A DNA stretch of 64,000 nucleotides from Colletotrichum lupini (GCF_023278565.1 NC_064678.1:4588001-4652000), one strand, 5' to 3'. Counted from the stretch's first letter, positions 1 to 12,009 are shown. The notes: generated by a model from the letters alone, not told the origin. Program-made: numbers and translations.

Positions 1-707
1 CACCGCCGCCGCCAAGGGCAAGAGCAACAACGAGGCGCGCGCCATCGCAAAGGGCATCCTCGGCGCCGACATCCACTTTGACTGGGACTCCCCGCGTACG
101 CGCGAGGGTTACTACCGCCTCAAGGGCGGCTGCGACTGCGCCATCAACCGCGCCATCGCGTATGCCCCCTACTGCGATGCCATCTGGATGGAGAGCAAGC
201 TGCCCGACTTCAAGCAGGCGCAGGAGTTCGCCAAGGGCGTCCACGCCGTCTGGCCCGAGCAAAAGTAAGTACACAAGTCCAGCCTCGGAAAGAAAGAATC
301 CTCTTGGTAAATAGAAAAATTGGGTTTACTAACTTTTGGTTTTCTCCAGGCTCGCTTACAACCTCTCGCCCTCCTTCAACTGGAAGACGGCGATGCCCCG
401 CGACGAGCAGGAGACGTACATCCGCCGCCTCGCGTCGCTCGGCTACTGCTGGCAGTTCATCACCCTGGCGGGCCTGCACACGACGGCGCTCATCAGCGAC
501 AAGTTCGCCAAGGCATACAGCCAGCAGGGTATGCGCGCGTACGGCGAGCTCGTGCAGGAGCCCGAGATGGACTCGGGCGTCGACGTCGTCAAGCACCAAA
601 AGTGGAGCGGCGCGACGTACGTCGACGAGCTGCAGAAGATGGTCACTGGCGGCATCAGCAGTACCGCTGCCATGGGTAAGGGCGTGACGGAGGATCAGTT
701 CCACTGA
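1..707 (+). CDS. icl1: Isocitrate lyase, C-terminal part (5' end outside window)
   Basis: Isocitrate lyase splits isocitrate into glyoxylate and succinate in the glyoxylate cycle, which fungi need for growth on acetate and fatty acids. Only the last two exons are visible. Exon 1..264 runs in from the left edge with codons starting at base 2. An 85-base intron (265..349, GTAAGT..CAG) splits a Lys codon, and the last exon is 350..707. The joined protein carries family signatures including [18 protein letters not shown] and [12 protein letters not shown], and ends in DQFH, so it has no SKL-type peroxisomal signal at the C terminus. The catalytic KKCGH region must lie upstream of the window. Family assignment is firm from the length and continuity of the match. 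Localisation cannot be judged from this fragment. Confidence 0.96.
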
Positions 708-1488
708 TTTTCGTTTGAACAGGGGGGTGATGGAGATATTGGGTTGTGGTGTATGTATGAGGGAAGAAGAAATGGATAGGAGGTATCTAAGATGCAAGGA
801 TATTGTTTCTGTTGGATGGCAGGTGTACCTATTCAGAATGGGTTTAGGGTCGGTAGCACGTCTATGAATTTTTCGTTTTTAAGTCCATGATGTTGATTGT
901 GGTAATTCTTGGTGATGGCAAGCAATAGCATCTACTCGGCAAGCGGTCCCCGGGCAGAAGCCGACTGGACCCACAACAGGGACCACCCAGCGGGCCAGCA
1001 CCAGTCTGTCCTGCAAAGAGAGGCCCGTAAATTCCAGTCCCCACAGCTCCGACTCCGGAAGCCCGACATGACGGCATCCAATGGCACCAGATTGGCAAAT
1101 CCGGGCCTCAACGGTTCTCACCTCGGTAGACGTTATTCTCCTTTCTCATTTGCTTTGCTACTTGCGATGAACTCCACGCAGCCCCCACCCAGGCTGCTGG
1201 ATGTGGAAAATGTGGGTACGGAACCCGGTCCGTCCCCACACCAGCTTGTATTCCATCGGACCCTGCGCCGACGTTGATTGTCGAGATAAGTTGATAGGTA
1301 TAACATGAGAGAGTCGCACGTCGTTGAAGAGCTCACTCATCTTGAAATCAAATCATCTTTGATTACTCTTCTAGCTCTATCATTGTGAACTAGAGACAAA
1401 GAAGTGAGAAACTTCAGCTGGCGTTTCCCTAAATCTTCTCACAACCTTACTGCATCTCATCCACCATAAAAGCCACACATCTTACACA
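708..1488. other. Intergenic: 3' region of icl1 and promoter of the oxidase gene
   Basis: No supportable gene. The first part is the 3' untranslated side of isocitrate lyase. The last 150 bases are rich in A, C and T, as expected for the leader of the following plus-strand gene, whose ATG at 1489 has the context ACAATGAC. Confidence 0.6.
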
Positions 1489-2870
1489 ATGACATCCAAA
1501 GACTCACCAATCCTCATCGTCGGCGCAGGCGTCTTCGGCCTCTCCCTCGCCTACGAACTCACAAAGAACCGCGGCTACACCTCCGTCACAGTCCTAGACC
1601 GCTTCCTCCCGCCCGTCCCCGACGGCAGCTCCGTCGACGTCTCGCGCATCATCCGGACAGAGTACGCGGACCCCCACTACGCCGCCCTCGCCACGGACGC
1701 CTTGCACGGATGGCAGACGTCGGAGCTGTTCGGCCCGCACTACCACCAGTCCGGCTTCGTCATGATGGCCGACGAGCGGGAGGGGCCGAGCGCCTACTTT
1801 GACAAGTTCCGCAAGTGGGAGAGCGGCGGGAGGCCGGCCAAGGAGTTTTATGCGCCGCCGCTGGTGGATGTGGAGGTGAAGAGGCGGTATAAGGGCGTGC
1901 AGGCTGACTTGAAGGATTTCACGGCCACGTTGAATGCTATTGGTGGGTGGGCTGATGCCGCGGGGGCGATTCGAGCGCTCGCGGGGCGGTGTACGCTTGC
2001 GGGCGTGTCGTTTGTCACGGGGCGGCACGGGACCGTCGTCTCGCTCGAGAGATCTGGGAAGAGGGTCACGGGCGTGAAGACGGCGGCGGGGACGACGCTG
2101 TCGGCGGACAAGATCGTTCTCGCGACCGGGGCCTGGACGAATCGCATCATCCCCGGCATGGGACACGCCATGTCGGCTTCGGGCCAGCCCGTGGGTTTCG
2201 TCCAGCTTTCGGCCGAGGAGGCGGAGAGGGTGAAGGATATGCCCGTCATGATCAACATGAGCACGGGCGTGTTCTGCTTCCCGCCCACGCCCGGGACGAA
2301 CTTGCTCAAGCTTGCGAGGCACGGGTGGGGGTTCGCGACCGAGGTTGAGGTTGAGGAGGGCGGGGCTGGGAAGAGGACGATTTCGACGCCGCGGTTGAGG
2401 GAGAGTAATGCCGCGTCTGGGTATTTGCCGCAGGACGCGGACGAGGATCTGAGAGAGGGTGTGAGGTTGTTCTTCCCTGAGTTTGCGGAGAGGGAGTGGT
2501 GTTACAAGAGGATGTGCTGGTACACTGATACCCCTGAGGGAGACTTTATCGCGGACTATCACCCGGATTTCGAGGGCTTGTTCTTTGCGACTGGTGGTGC
2601 TGGACAGTGAGTATCTTCCTCCCCTTTGGGGTTAACCCCTGATTTGGTGTTATTTGCTAACGTTGAGGAATCAGTGCTTTCAAGTTCCTTCCGGCTATTG
2701 GCCCGCAAGTCGCTGATAGCTTCGAGCGTAAGCCGTCTACGATATTGCGGGAGAAGTGGAGGTTAAGGCGGCCCACGAGCAGCGAGGAGCCATTTGGGTT
2801 CTCGGGAGATGGCAGCCGTGCTGGGCCTTTGCTGCGGAAGCTTTCGGTACAGGAGCAGTCGAAGTTGTGA
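1489..2870 (+). CDS. FAD-dependent oxidoreductase, sarcosine / fructosyl-amino-acid oxidase (MSOX) family
   Basis: Predicted flavoenzyme of the DAO superfamily that oxidises secondary amines such as sarcosine, pipecolate, saccharopine or fructosyl amino acids, yielding hydrogen peroxide. Two exons, 1489..2606 and 2675..2870, are joined across a 68-base intron with a TGCTAAC branch site, giving 437 residues. The N terminus has the dinucleotide-binding GAGVFG motif (G12, G14, G17). Near the C terminus, CWYTDTPEGDF places Cys343 where MSOX-family enzymes attach FAD covalently. The splice junction rebuilds GGAGHAFKFLP, the conserved FAD-contact motif. The last 40 residues are basic and Ser-rich and do not end in a PTS1 tripeptide. 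The substrate cannot be read from sequence: fructosyl-amino-acid oxidase, L-pipecolate oxidase and L-saccharopine oxidase are all possible. Confidence 0.9.
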
Positions 2871-3081
2871 TATGGTTTATTTGGACAGGATTCTTATGAC
2901 ATCGCTGAATATTTAGTGCGGAAGTTTTAGAAACATGAAATCATCTTCTAAAGCAACGCACTATGAAAATTGCAATGAACCAACAATGAATCCCGGCTTG
3001 TATGCATCTATTTACAATTTTTACCCACCATTGGAAAATGTTCTGAATGATACAAATGAACCCCAGATCAGCCTGGAAATC

Positions 3082-4939
3082 TTACCCAAAGAGAAACCGT
3101 TGCGTCTCGCGCTCCAAGGGTTCCAATACCTGTTCCTCTATCGACCGCACGAATTCCGCATTCTCAAAGGACGCGTCCGGCTGCCTAGAAAAGTGAAGGC
3201 AGTACTCAATGGCTGTTTTAAAACCAAAGGATACCTGACCATCGTTAATTCGTTCCTCAAGTACCCTTGATGCAGTGGTATAGCTTGTTTCTTCATTTGG
3301 TAAGCCATCGCGGCCCAAATCGGTTTGCTTCGTCATATCCTCCAGAGGAGTTCCACAGTGAATCTCTAGAAGCATGACACCAAGAGAGAGCATACTTTGA
3401 CGACTGCAGAGTATCATGGAGCTGTCAGAATTCTGGGGTGGTGGCCCCGCCTGAGCTACTGAAGAAAGTTTAGCCAAACCACAGCGAAAGATCTAAGAAC
3501 CAGGAGGTGGACATACCTGTCTCGTACTTGTAGACCAAGTACGGGTGCTTGGCATCTATTTGAGAGTTTCCATCGCCCTTAAGACGCAGAAAGACAATAT
3601 TGTGCCGGCTCCATGGTTCTACTAGCCAAGGTGTTTTCCCAAGCTGGATCACGGATGAAACCAGAGTAACCGCCAAGCACAGCATGTCTCCCATTCCTAA
3701 TCGCATTGTATTCGTAGCCAGGAACTTGTCCAACGTGATTAAATCTTGGGCGAGATGACGTTGCTGTGTGTCCACCCCGTAGAGTCCTCGCATTACATCT
3801 GAAGAATCTAAATCTAGTCCAGTCTGAGGGTGCATAGCTCCTGCAATCGCAGAGCAGATGTCGTCGATTTCTAAAGCCGGTGGAGCCGGTGGAAACGAAG
3901 GCCCAGGCATGGCAAATCTTATCTTTGGTATCTTGGGACTACTCCGAAAATTGAAGATTAGGAAAGTTCAGTATCTTGAGATTGGTTGCGCAGATACCTG
4001 GTTTCTGGAATGCTTTCACCAAGGACACGGATTTCCATATCGAGCCAAGTTTTCTCCTCGACTCTCGGCAATGCAACTCCGAATCGTTCCAAATTACCCC
4101 CATCTTTGAGGAGACCTTGTCGGTGAATTCGTTTTCGGTGTAGCCTTTGTTCGAGGAGGAGGCCTGCCCGGTGGCAGTCGTGTGTTCCACACCATCTCTT
4201 ATGGAGGCCTCTGTGTAGCCGAGAGGCGTTCTGCTGGATGCTCTGCAGCGGGGCAACGAACTGAATGCGGGCTTTATGGCACAAGCCTTCGTCTTTCTGG
4301 AATTGGTTTATCTTATATGCCCCTTGCAAAAGATTACGCAGATCGGTGTTGAACTTAGTGATTGCTTGGAGCTTTTTGTCCACAGATCGCCTCTTCAGGG
4401 TAAACTCGAGCCGTTTCTCAAACCTGAAACGCTCTTGAGGGTCCTGAGAGTTCGAAATGGGGGGGTTCGAAGAGATTATGATAGCAAGCCCTAGTTGCTT
4501 TACCTATTTTGAAGCAATTTAGTAAAGGCTCAACAGGTTCGAGACGTCTGGCTCGGACCTTGTCTGAGCCACTTATACCCAGCTTGGCCACGATACCGCT
4601 CAAAGTTTTACCGAGATCCTCCAATAATCCCATCGTGGGTCCATATGCACTTCCTAGCTCCTTCGTGAGCATGCGTGTGAGTGCTTCGCTCTTCCAAAGA
4701 GAATGCTGCGAGTTCTTAATCATTTGCTCCAGCTCTTCTTCATTGACAGCACGGATAAGCAGTAATCGCATGTTTTGATCGTATGATGCGTACTCTATAT
4801 GCAGTCGTCTTATAATCTTGTCGTAGTCTTTCTTGCCGTGAAATAATACCTCTGCGGAGTCCAGGAGAGTCTTGCGATGCTCATATGCTGATATAACCAG
4901 AGGAATAGCGCCGAGAACCAGCCCCGCTATTTCGGCCAT
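3082..4939 (-). CDS. DUF7580 domain protein (556 aa, four exons)
   Basis: Fungal-specific protein of unknown biochemical function. The exons on the minus strand are 4504..4939, 3998..4433, 3517..3938 and 3082..3458, with introns of 70, 59 and 58 bases. The N terminus, MAEIAGLVLGAIPLVISAYEH, is the hallmark opening of DUF7580 proteins. It is followed by a helical region, then RFEKRLEFTLKRR, a Cys/His-containing stretch ending in HRAGLLLEQRL, the TPWLVEPWSRHNIVFL block, and a C-terminal kinase-like region with MLSLGVMLLEI and RVLEERI. An ATG three codons upstream (4948) is also in frame; the start at 4939 was chosen because the family begins MAEIAG or similar. The first intron needs an AAG acceptor to stay in frame, since a stronger CAG ten bases earlier gives an early stop. 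The gene is divergent from the NACHT/ankyrin gene at 5548. Confidence 0.82.
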
Positions 4940-5547
4940 CCTGAGCACATTGGTAAAGGCGTTATCTATGCGTTCTCAGACGAAAAGCGAGAATGTGATG
5001 TAGGGATTGAGTCTCATAGTCTGTGTACAGCTGATAGCATAAGGAACTTCTCGATCTCGTTTGGAACTCGCTGGTTCTATGTGGGTTTGAAGAAGCGACG
5101 TCTCGTTACAAAGTGGCGCTGGAAGGTGTTCTGATGAATGTCTGCCGCCGCAGCCTTGCAGCAACAACAATTTGAGTGGACAACAGTGCCGGCATAAAAA
5201 TGATCAGCAGTTCCAATTGGAGGCATTGGTAGATACCCCTCTTTCGACTTCGTGCCATTTTCGGCTACCATGTTGGCCGCAGCCTGATCGTACAGGACAT
5301 AGTTTCACATCTGGTTCTCCCCAAAGACAAGGCATGCTCCCCTGTTTGCTACACATAACTCTCTCAGCAACTGCGTGGTGGCCAACCCTCATCGATAAGC
5401 AATCCGATACCTGAAATGTTGAACAGCCGGAAAGCCTCTTATCTGGTCACCTGTCCAGGACTTAATTGGAACCTCCTCGTCGTCGAATAGATCAGCCTCT
5501 ACAAACGCGAAGCATCAGACAATCCGCTTGTTTTCTTGACAGGCAGT
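4940..5547. promoter_or_regulatory. Shared divergent intergenic region between the DUF7580 and NACHT genes
   Basis: These 608 bases separate the two divergent start codons and must hold both promoters. No coding exon could be supported here, although an extra short 5' exon for either gene cannot be excluded. No clear TATA box or operator-like inverted repeat was seen. Confidence 0.5.
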
Positions 5548-8500
5548 ATGGAGGCACCTCCAGCGTATCCAGTAGCGGCAGCTAGCAGGGCATGCATGCA
5601 GTCTTTCAGATGTCTGATAGCGGTATTAGATCAGCCAAACCAGCAGTCGGATGGGAAGCTGGATGTTAGTATGGTGGAAGCCCAACGTGATCGGTTCAAA
5701 ATATGGGCGGCCAATCTCGGGGGACTACAGTACGGAAGGGCGTCTCTCGATTTCCGCCTGATGGATGCACCTCTTTTACAGAATGTGGTCTTGAAATTTC
5801 TGAACGAGCTGAAAAGAGTTGTGAGCGAAAGTATGTTGCTACTATCATAAAACCCGTTGGTGGTGTAGGATCTGATTAACATAACTAGGCACCGAAGTTA
5901 TCGAGGGAAAGAGGCAACCAAAAGAGAACATTCTGAATGTGACTCCGAACCACCCTGAGATCCATGAGGACGACTCCTCTGATTCCAGCAGCTTCTCCGA
6001 AGGCCTCGAGACAACTGCCGAGGACGCCTCACAAACTGAGCTGGGTCAGAACTCGGACGAAATCGATGATATTATCTCATCGCTGGTGAAGATCTCCTTT
6101 CGCATCAGAGGCATAAGCTCTAGGGATTCGCAGGCGGCGCACAAAGCCACGATGCACAAAGAGTTCATTCAAGATGAAGAACTGAATACTGTTGACGTTT
6201 TCTCAGTGTACTCTGTCTTCGACCGGCGGCATGTAGAAGAGTGGATTCTCCAACTGAGGCAAAGTCCCGAATCGGTGGGCTCTCAACCCCAAACACCTCC
6301 CCGAATCACCTCGGATGAAGTCCATCACGAGGAAGACAAGTCACATATCAAGCCAGTGACATTCGAAGACAGTGATATCAGACTCATAGAACGCTGGAGC
6401 AAAGCGACAACTGTCAGACGTCGTGTTTTGGCTTATTGGCGAAGACATGCTCGGAAGTTGGCTAAGCGTGACCATGAACCGACGCCTCAAAGAGATCAAA
6501 ACAGTAGTAGCCTGACACCGGACACTATCGATTCTAATCAGACGCCCATGCTTCCTCCTATAGTCTTAGGAATGACGCATCCGGAATCGCTGCCGGCTCT
6601 CAGCTCCAAGGGCGGTACACTTCTATCTGTAACGGAAGCCACTCGGTTGCCAATGCAGATGGACATGACCGACGCTTCATCAGTTGTTTCATACTCGACA
6701 TATTTCAGTGAAGAAGGCAAAAGCACCGATCTACCAAAGCCACCGAAGCTGAAAAATAGGGAGTCAGAGTTCACTTGCCCATACTGCCATGTACTTTGCC
6801 CCAAACAAGACACGAAAGGCAGACATTGGAGGTCAGTCATCCCAACTTATCACCGGGACTCACTCAACTAATAAAATTCGAAGGGATCACATTATGCAGG
6901 ATCTTCAACCCTATCAATGCACCTATCCAGACTGTCGAAGTGCTGACGTGTTATTCACTAGTAAAGACTCGTGGATCGATCACGAGTCTCAGGACCATCG
7001 GAGGGTTTGGAGGTGCTCCGAACATCCAGACCTGTTCAAATCGATGGAAGAGATAACACATCATTTTGAACTATCGCATACTACTCTCGGAACTGCACAG
7101 GTCCAGGAGATCTCGAAACATGCTCATTTTATCACACAAGACTTGCGGACGGAATGCCCCTTTTGCCAGTCATCTGGTCCATTTGAAGAGGATCTCACAA
7201 GCCACATGGCTTCTCACATGGAACGACTCGCTTTGTTCTCAATACCAAGAAGCGCCATCAATGATGATGACGATGATATGTCAATAACAGGCGGTTCCGG
7301 AGTAGCTCAAGGCGGAGGATCTGCAGCATCTCTCAAGTCGGTCAATCTGACCTTCTCTGATGCAGGTTCCTTGGCCTCATCTGGCTCTGACCCTGAGATT
7401 ACAGGTCCTCAGGCTACCGAGAGTTCTGATGACAAGCTTAGACTCGATGATGCACTCGAGAAAGACGCACACAGCGAAATTTGGGACTGGCTAGCTTCAG
7501 AAGACCACACGCTGGATTTCGACTCCTATATCGGTAGGCGGCACCCGGGGACCCTCAGGTGGTTCTTCGAATCGCAGGTATACCAATCCTCGTTCTCTTC
7601 TGAGGGAAAAGAGCTTTATCTCCGGGGCCTACCAGGTGTTGGCAAATCTGTCTTGGCAGCTGCGATTATTAACGATCTAAGGAGGCGATTCGAAAGTTCC
7701 GGGTCTCGCATCGCCTACTATTTCTGCTCTTCCCAACGTCACAACCGGGCAACTGAAGCGTTGCTTCGAAGTCTCATAAGGCAAATCCTCGAAGGCGTTC
7801 CTGAAACACCGAAGCTTCTCCAAACCATTCACCAGAGCTATCTCAAAGATGGAAAACTACCTTCATTGTTAGCTTTACTGGACGCTTTCGTGGAAGCTGC
7901 GGATCATGTTTCAAGTCTTTTCATAATCATAGACGGCTTCGACGTTCTGAGAGGCGATCAAGGCCGGAAGCTGTCCAAAGTCCTGAACTCTTTATCAGCT
8001 AAACCCGACAAGAAAGTTATCGTAACCTCGAGGTGTATCAATTATGTCGATCAGCAGTTTCGTAACTGGCCAGTTATGAATGTCAAGGCAGTTGAGGAGG
8101 ACTTGCGAAGTTATGCCAGAGCAGCGACACCTCGCAATCAACCCCACAAATTCCTGGAAGCGGTCAACTTAGAGGAGGCAGAAACGCAAGTTGTACGGTT
8201 CTCCAAGAATATGTAGGTTACATCCCCTCAGCCAACTCAGAACAACCACTCATGGCAACAGTTTCGCGTTCGCGACAATCTATCTCGAATTTACACCTGC
8301 AGAATGGATGACAAGCGCCATACCTGGCGGGGAACCACAAAAGATGATTGACAGCTTTTACATAGCTGAAATGAAGCGCAATCAAAACTCGTCAGGGTTC
8401 ACAGCTGCACTTGAACTCCTGGCATGGGTCGTCAGATCTCCGACCCTATTGAGTGTTGCAGAATTGAAAGAGATTCTTCTTTTTCAAGCAATGGAAGTGA

Positions 8501-9729
8501 AATACTCGGCCAGTTTCAAGAGAAAAGTTGATCCAGATCAACTCTATGACATGGAAAGACTGCTGTTCTGGTGTTCGGGGATTGTCGTTCTTGCGCAAGG
8601 CGTGCTTCGACTTTTCCACCCGACAGCAAATGAATACTTCACCCGCAACCAAAAGGAATGGTTTCCGAAAGCGGCAGAAAACCAAACATACCTCTGCTGT
8701 GAATACCTGACCGACGCCACTGACAGAGGCGAAGACACATACCACGACCTCCAGTATTACGAGACGAATTTTCGATTTTTCACTCACGCTGCTATTGCTT
8801 GGGGTCATCACGCGTTCCAAGCATTCGAACAGGGGGGTATGAAAAAAGGCAGATTATACAGAGTGGTCAGAAGATTTCTTTCCGGTGGCTGGAGAGTCCA
8901 GCATGCCACCGAGGCCCTAAGGAAAAACGTCAAGTTGATTTGGAACGGGAGCATGCATAAAAGTTTCTCCCGGCACTGGACGAGTCTTCAACTGGCGATA
9001 TACTTTGGGCTCACGGACATCGTGACGGACTTACTTCATGAACATGAGGGTGGTGCGAAGAACTTGATTGGGGAAGGAGAAAATTCGCTGGTAGCCCTAG
9101 CCGCAGAGTGCGGCCATATATCAATTTCGACCCTTCTGTGGAAATGTTTGAACTGGGAGCCGCGCGCACTCGATGACGGCTTGTTGGGAGCAGCCCGCGG
9201 AGGTTTCAAAAACATTGCGGTAATGGCTATGGATCACGGCGCAGATCCCAGAAAGCCAGCGCCGTTGTGTGCTGCGTCACAATGTGGCCAAGAGAACGTT
9301 GTTCGTCTACTGCTGGATACGGCACCAGATTTGGTCAAATCGGCCCATGAAGAGCCATTGCACCTCGCCATCAGGAACGGCCACTCGAGCGTCGTTCGCT
9401 TATTCTTTGAGCGGGGAACTTCCATGCCTTCAGGCGCCAGACAATTGCTACTTGATGCAATCAGGACGAAGGATGTGAGCATGGTTCAAATTCTCCTGGA
9501 GAAGGAGCCGCGAATAGCAAACGTAGGTTCTGACGGGGGAACGCAGCCTCTCTTCCTTGCGATGGTTCAAGACGATATTGCTATGGTCAAGGTTCTGTTG
9601 AAGTGCGGAGCGGGTGTTCATGACAAGAACGAAGATGGGAGCACACCGTCGGATGTAGCGCGAGAAAATGGCCAAAAAGATATTCAAGATGTCATAGTAT
9701 CATGGGAAAAGAGAAGGGGAAGTAAATGA
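5548..9729 (+). CDS. NLR-like protein: N-terminal fungal domain, C2H2-type zinc fingers, NACHT-type NTPase, ankyrin repeats (1340 aa)
   Basis: Predicted STAND-type signal-transduction NTPase. Exons 5548..5830, 5889..6831, 6884..8212 and 8262..9729 are joined across introns of 58, 52 and 49 bases with all phases consistent. Residues 1-105 are a helical domain with the RFKIWAANLG and SLDFRL signatures seen at the start of many fungal zinc-finger proteins. Residues 110-380 are acidic and Ser-rich. Residues about 388-530 hold Cys/His fingers (CPYC, CTYPDC, WRCSEH, CPFC) and close with SHMERLALFSIP. Near residue 656 the Walker A motif GLPGVGKS follows the RRHPGTLRWFF segment typical of fungal NACHT proteins. 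A Walker B, FIIIDGFDVL, lies near 752. Residues about 1087-1325 are ankyrin repeats. Fungal NLRs of this build are linked to non-self recognition and programmed cell death; that role is inferred here. The start is the first ATG of the open frame. Confidence 0.88.
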
Positions 9730-10000
9730 GGCGCTGCCGTTGGAGTCAGGATGACAGAAACGGACCGCAGTCTTAGTAATATATACCGCCAATCTGAGCG
9801 GTCATATAATTGTCGTCGCAGTTTTATTACAATGTGATCTAACCTCTTCTCCGGTCCATGAGTGCAGCCATGGGCAAGTTTGAGCGAACTTAAATCAGAC
9901 CAAAAGACAGACACTTCTGGCCAACGGACAAGGAGGTACTCTTCTTCGAAGATATTGACTCGTTTTTTGTCAAAGCCTCATAAGGTAAAGAAGTTTCTAT

Positions 10001-12009
10001 TTACACAAGACCAAGGTCCTTCTCCACCATACCACGGCAAATGGGGTGGTAAAAGTCCCTATTCTTCTCAAACGTTTTGAGCGCAAGCTCCCGGTCAACC
10101 TTGTTGAGCGACCGGAACAGCGGTCTCACAAACTTCATGCGGCCAACGTGGCCTAGCAACTCCGCGGCGCCCTGGTACGCAGACGAGTCCTCGGCAGCGA
10201 GCGCAATCTTGTAGTACGCCGTCTTGAGCTCGGCGTTGCGCGACGAGACGAGGTCGTACACGGTGCCGAGCAGCTTTGCGCGGTCCGCGGACAGAGGGGA
10301 CGGGAATTTCTCGATGGTCTCGAGGAGGACGAGCTTCTGGTTCCCGGAAAAGGAGGCCACATCTTCGGCGGAGGGCTTGAAGGACTCGTCCTTCCAGTTC
10401 TCGGCCAGCTTGTAGCAGACATCGGCCAGGGTGGTGTCGAAGACCGGCTTAGGCGGGAGACCGGGCTGGTAGAACCACGTGTCCCAGTCGATGGAGGCGA
10501 CCTTGTTCTTGATCTCCTCGTCGCCGAGGCCGTTGAAGAAGGTGAGGAAGGTGTCCTTGAACTCGAATGAGTCGAGGGACTTGCGGGACCACTTTGTAAA
10601 GTAGTGGGGGATGAACTTGTCAAAGGCGTCCATGCCGACAAGGCGCTCGAGATAGTAGAGGAAGTGGAAGCCCTTCTCGTAGGGAACGGTGCTGAAGGCA
10701 TCATCGGGGTCGATGCCCTTGTGGTTGATGATGAGCTTGGTGAACTCGGAGTCGGCGCCGTTGAGAGCGACAGCGTCCTCGAGGGCCTTCCAGCCGATGA
10801 TGGCGGAGAAGTCGCGCTCGGCGTCACCATGGACAGCCATGCCGATACGGCGCTCAAGATATGTTGTCCATCCCTCATTCAGCCAGCTACATGACGTCGT
10901 CAGCACCTCCTTTATCACGAACTGCAAACACACCAGACTCTCACTTACAAGTGCTCCCAACTGCAGCTGGTAACCAAGTTTCCACTCCACGAGTGACTCA
11001 GCTCATGCGCAATGACATCGACGTTCTGCTTGTCACCACTGATGATGGTCGGCGTAGCAAACGTGTAAATCGGGTTCTCCATACCACCGTAGGGGAAACT
11101 AGGCGGCAAGACAAGAACATTGTACTGGCCCCACCGGTAAGGGAAGACAAGCTTCTCCGCAACTTCCATGAACTTCTCCATGTCGTTCTGCAGCTCCCAC
11201 TGCGACTCCTTGAGCTCATCAGGCCCCGTGGCAACGATACTCCGCGGTCCAATAGGCGCCGTGGCGATGTCACCCGATGCCAGGGCGAACAGGTACGACG
11301 GGATGGGGACCTTCTGCTCGAACCGGTAGACCGTGTTGTCACCCTTCTTCTCATCCTTGCCGGAGCCCTCGACGAGGACACCGCTAGCGACGACAGGTAG
11401 AGGCGAGGCGAGGACGAAGCTGTACGTCGACTTGACGTCCGGTGTGTCCTGGCAGGGAAATAGCGAGCGGGCGTGAATGGCCTGGCACTGGGAGAACATG
11501 TACGGGTGCTTCTTGTTGCTCGTCTGCGCGGGCGTGAGCCACTGCAGGGCGGTGCACTTGTCCGTGGTAGCGAGGTCGACGTCGACCTTGACCACCTCGC
11601 CCTTGGCGGCGCCCTGGGGCACAAAGACGTGCAGAGGGGCGCCGTACGGCTCCACGCGGTCCTTGAGCTCCCATGTCGAGGTGGCGGCGTTGACCTTGAC
11701 GCCCGAGATGGAGAGGAAGCTCGAGTCGAGGATGATCTCCTTGCTCTGGCTGTCCGTCAGGGACTCGAGCTCGAGAGTGACGGAGCCCTTGAGAGACTTG
11801 TCCTTGAAGTCGATCGTCAGGTTGGCGGTGGTGTGCTTGGTCAGCCACGCGCCATAGTTTGACAGGGTGTTTGGGTCTCTGTTGGTCGAGGTGGTGGACG
11901 CCATCTTTGCAGTAGTGCCGAAGGCGGCTGCGCGGCTCTGAGGGCTCGTGAGGCGGGTGAAGCTTGTTCTGATAGGAATTGAACCCTTTGCAAGAAGGGA
12001 TCGCCACAT
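10001..12009 (-). CDS. LTA4H: Leukotriene A4 hydrolase-type zinc aminopeptidase (M1 family)
   Basis: Bifunctional-type M1 metallopeptidase that removes N-terminal residues from peptides and, in related enzymes, hydrolyses epoxides. Exons on the minus strand are 10949..12009 and 10001..10886, split by a 62-base intron inside the zinc site. The 648-residue product has the exopeptidase motif GGMEN and the zinc ligands His335 and His339 of HELSH plus Glu358 of NEGW, spaced HEXXH-18-E. PYEKGFHFLYYLE carries the family's catalytic-side Tyr. The C terminus is the helical LTA4H C-terminal domain. The first ATG adds about 35 residues that are basic and hydroxyl-rich with few acids (MWRSLLAKGS..), like a mitochondrial presequence. 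A second in-frame ATG at 11904 (MASTTSTNRD) would give a cytosolic form. Yeast Lap2 and human LTA4H are the nearest known relatives by family. Confidence 0.95.

Noticed and set aside
1594..2562. Long minus-strand frame (322 codons) opposite the FAD oxidase
   Set aside because: It is the antisense shadow of a GC-rich coding exon. The translation is Arg/Pro-rich without motifs, while the plus strand has a complete MSOX-family protein.
10153..10878. Ser/Thr/Arg-rich frame overlapping the aminopeptidase
   Set aside because: Same-strand, shifted-frame shadow of the LTA4H exon with low-complexity composition.
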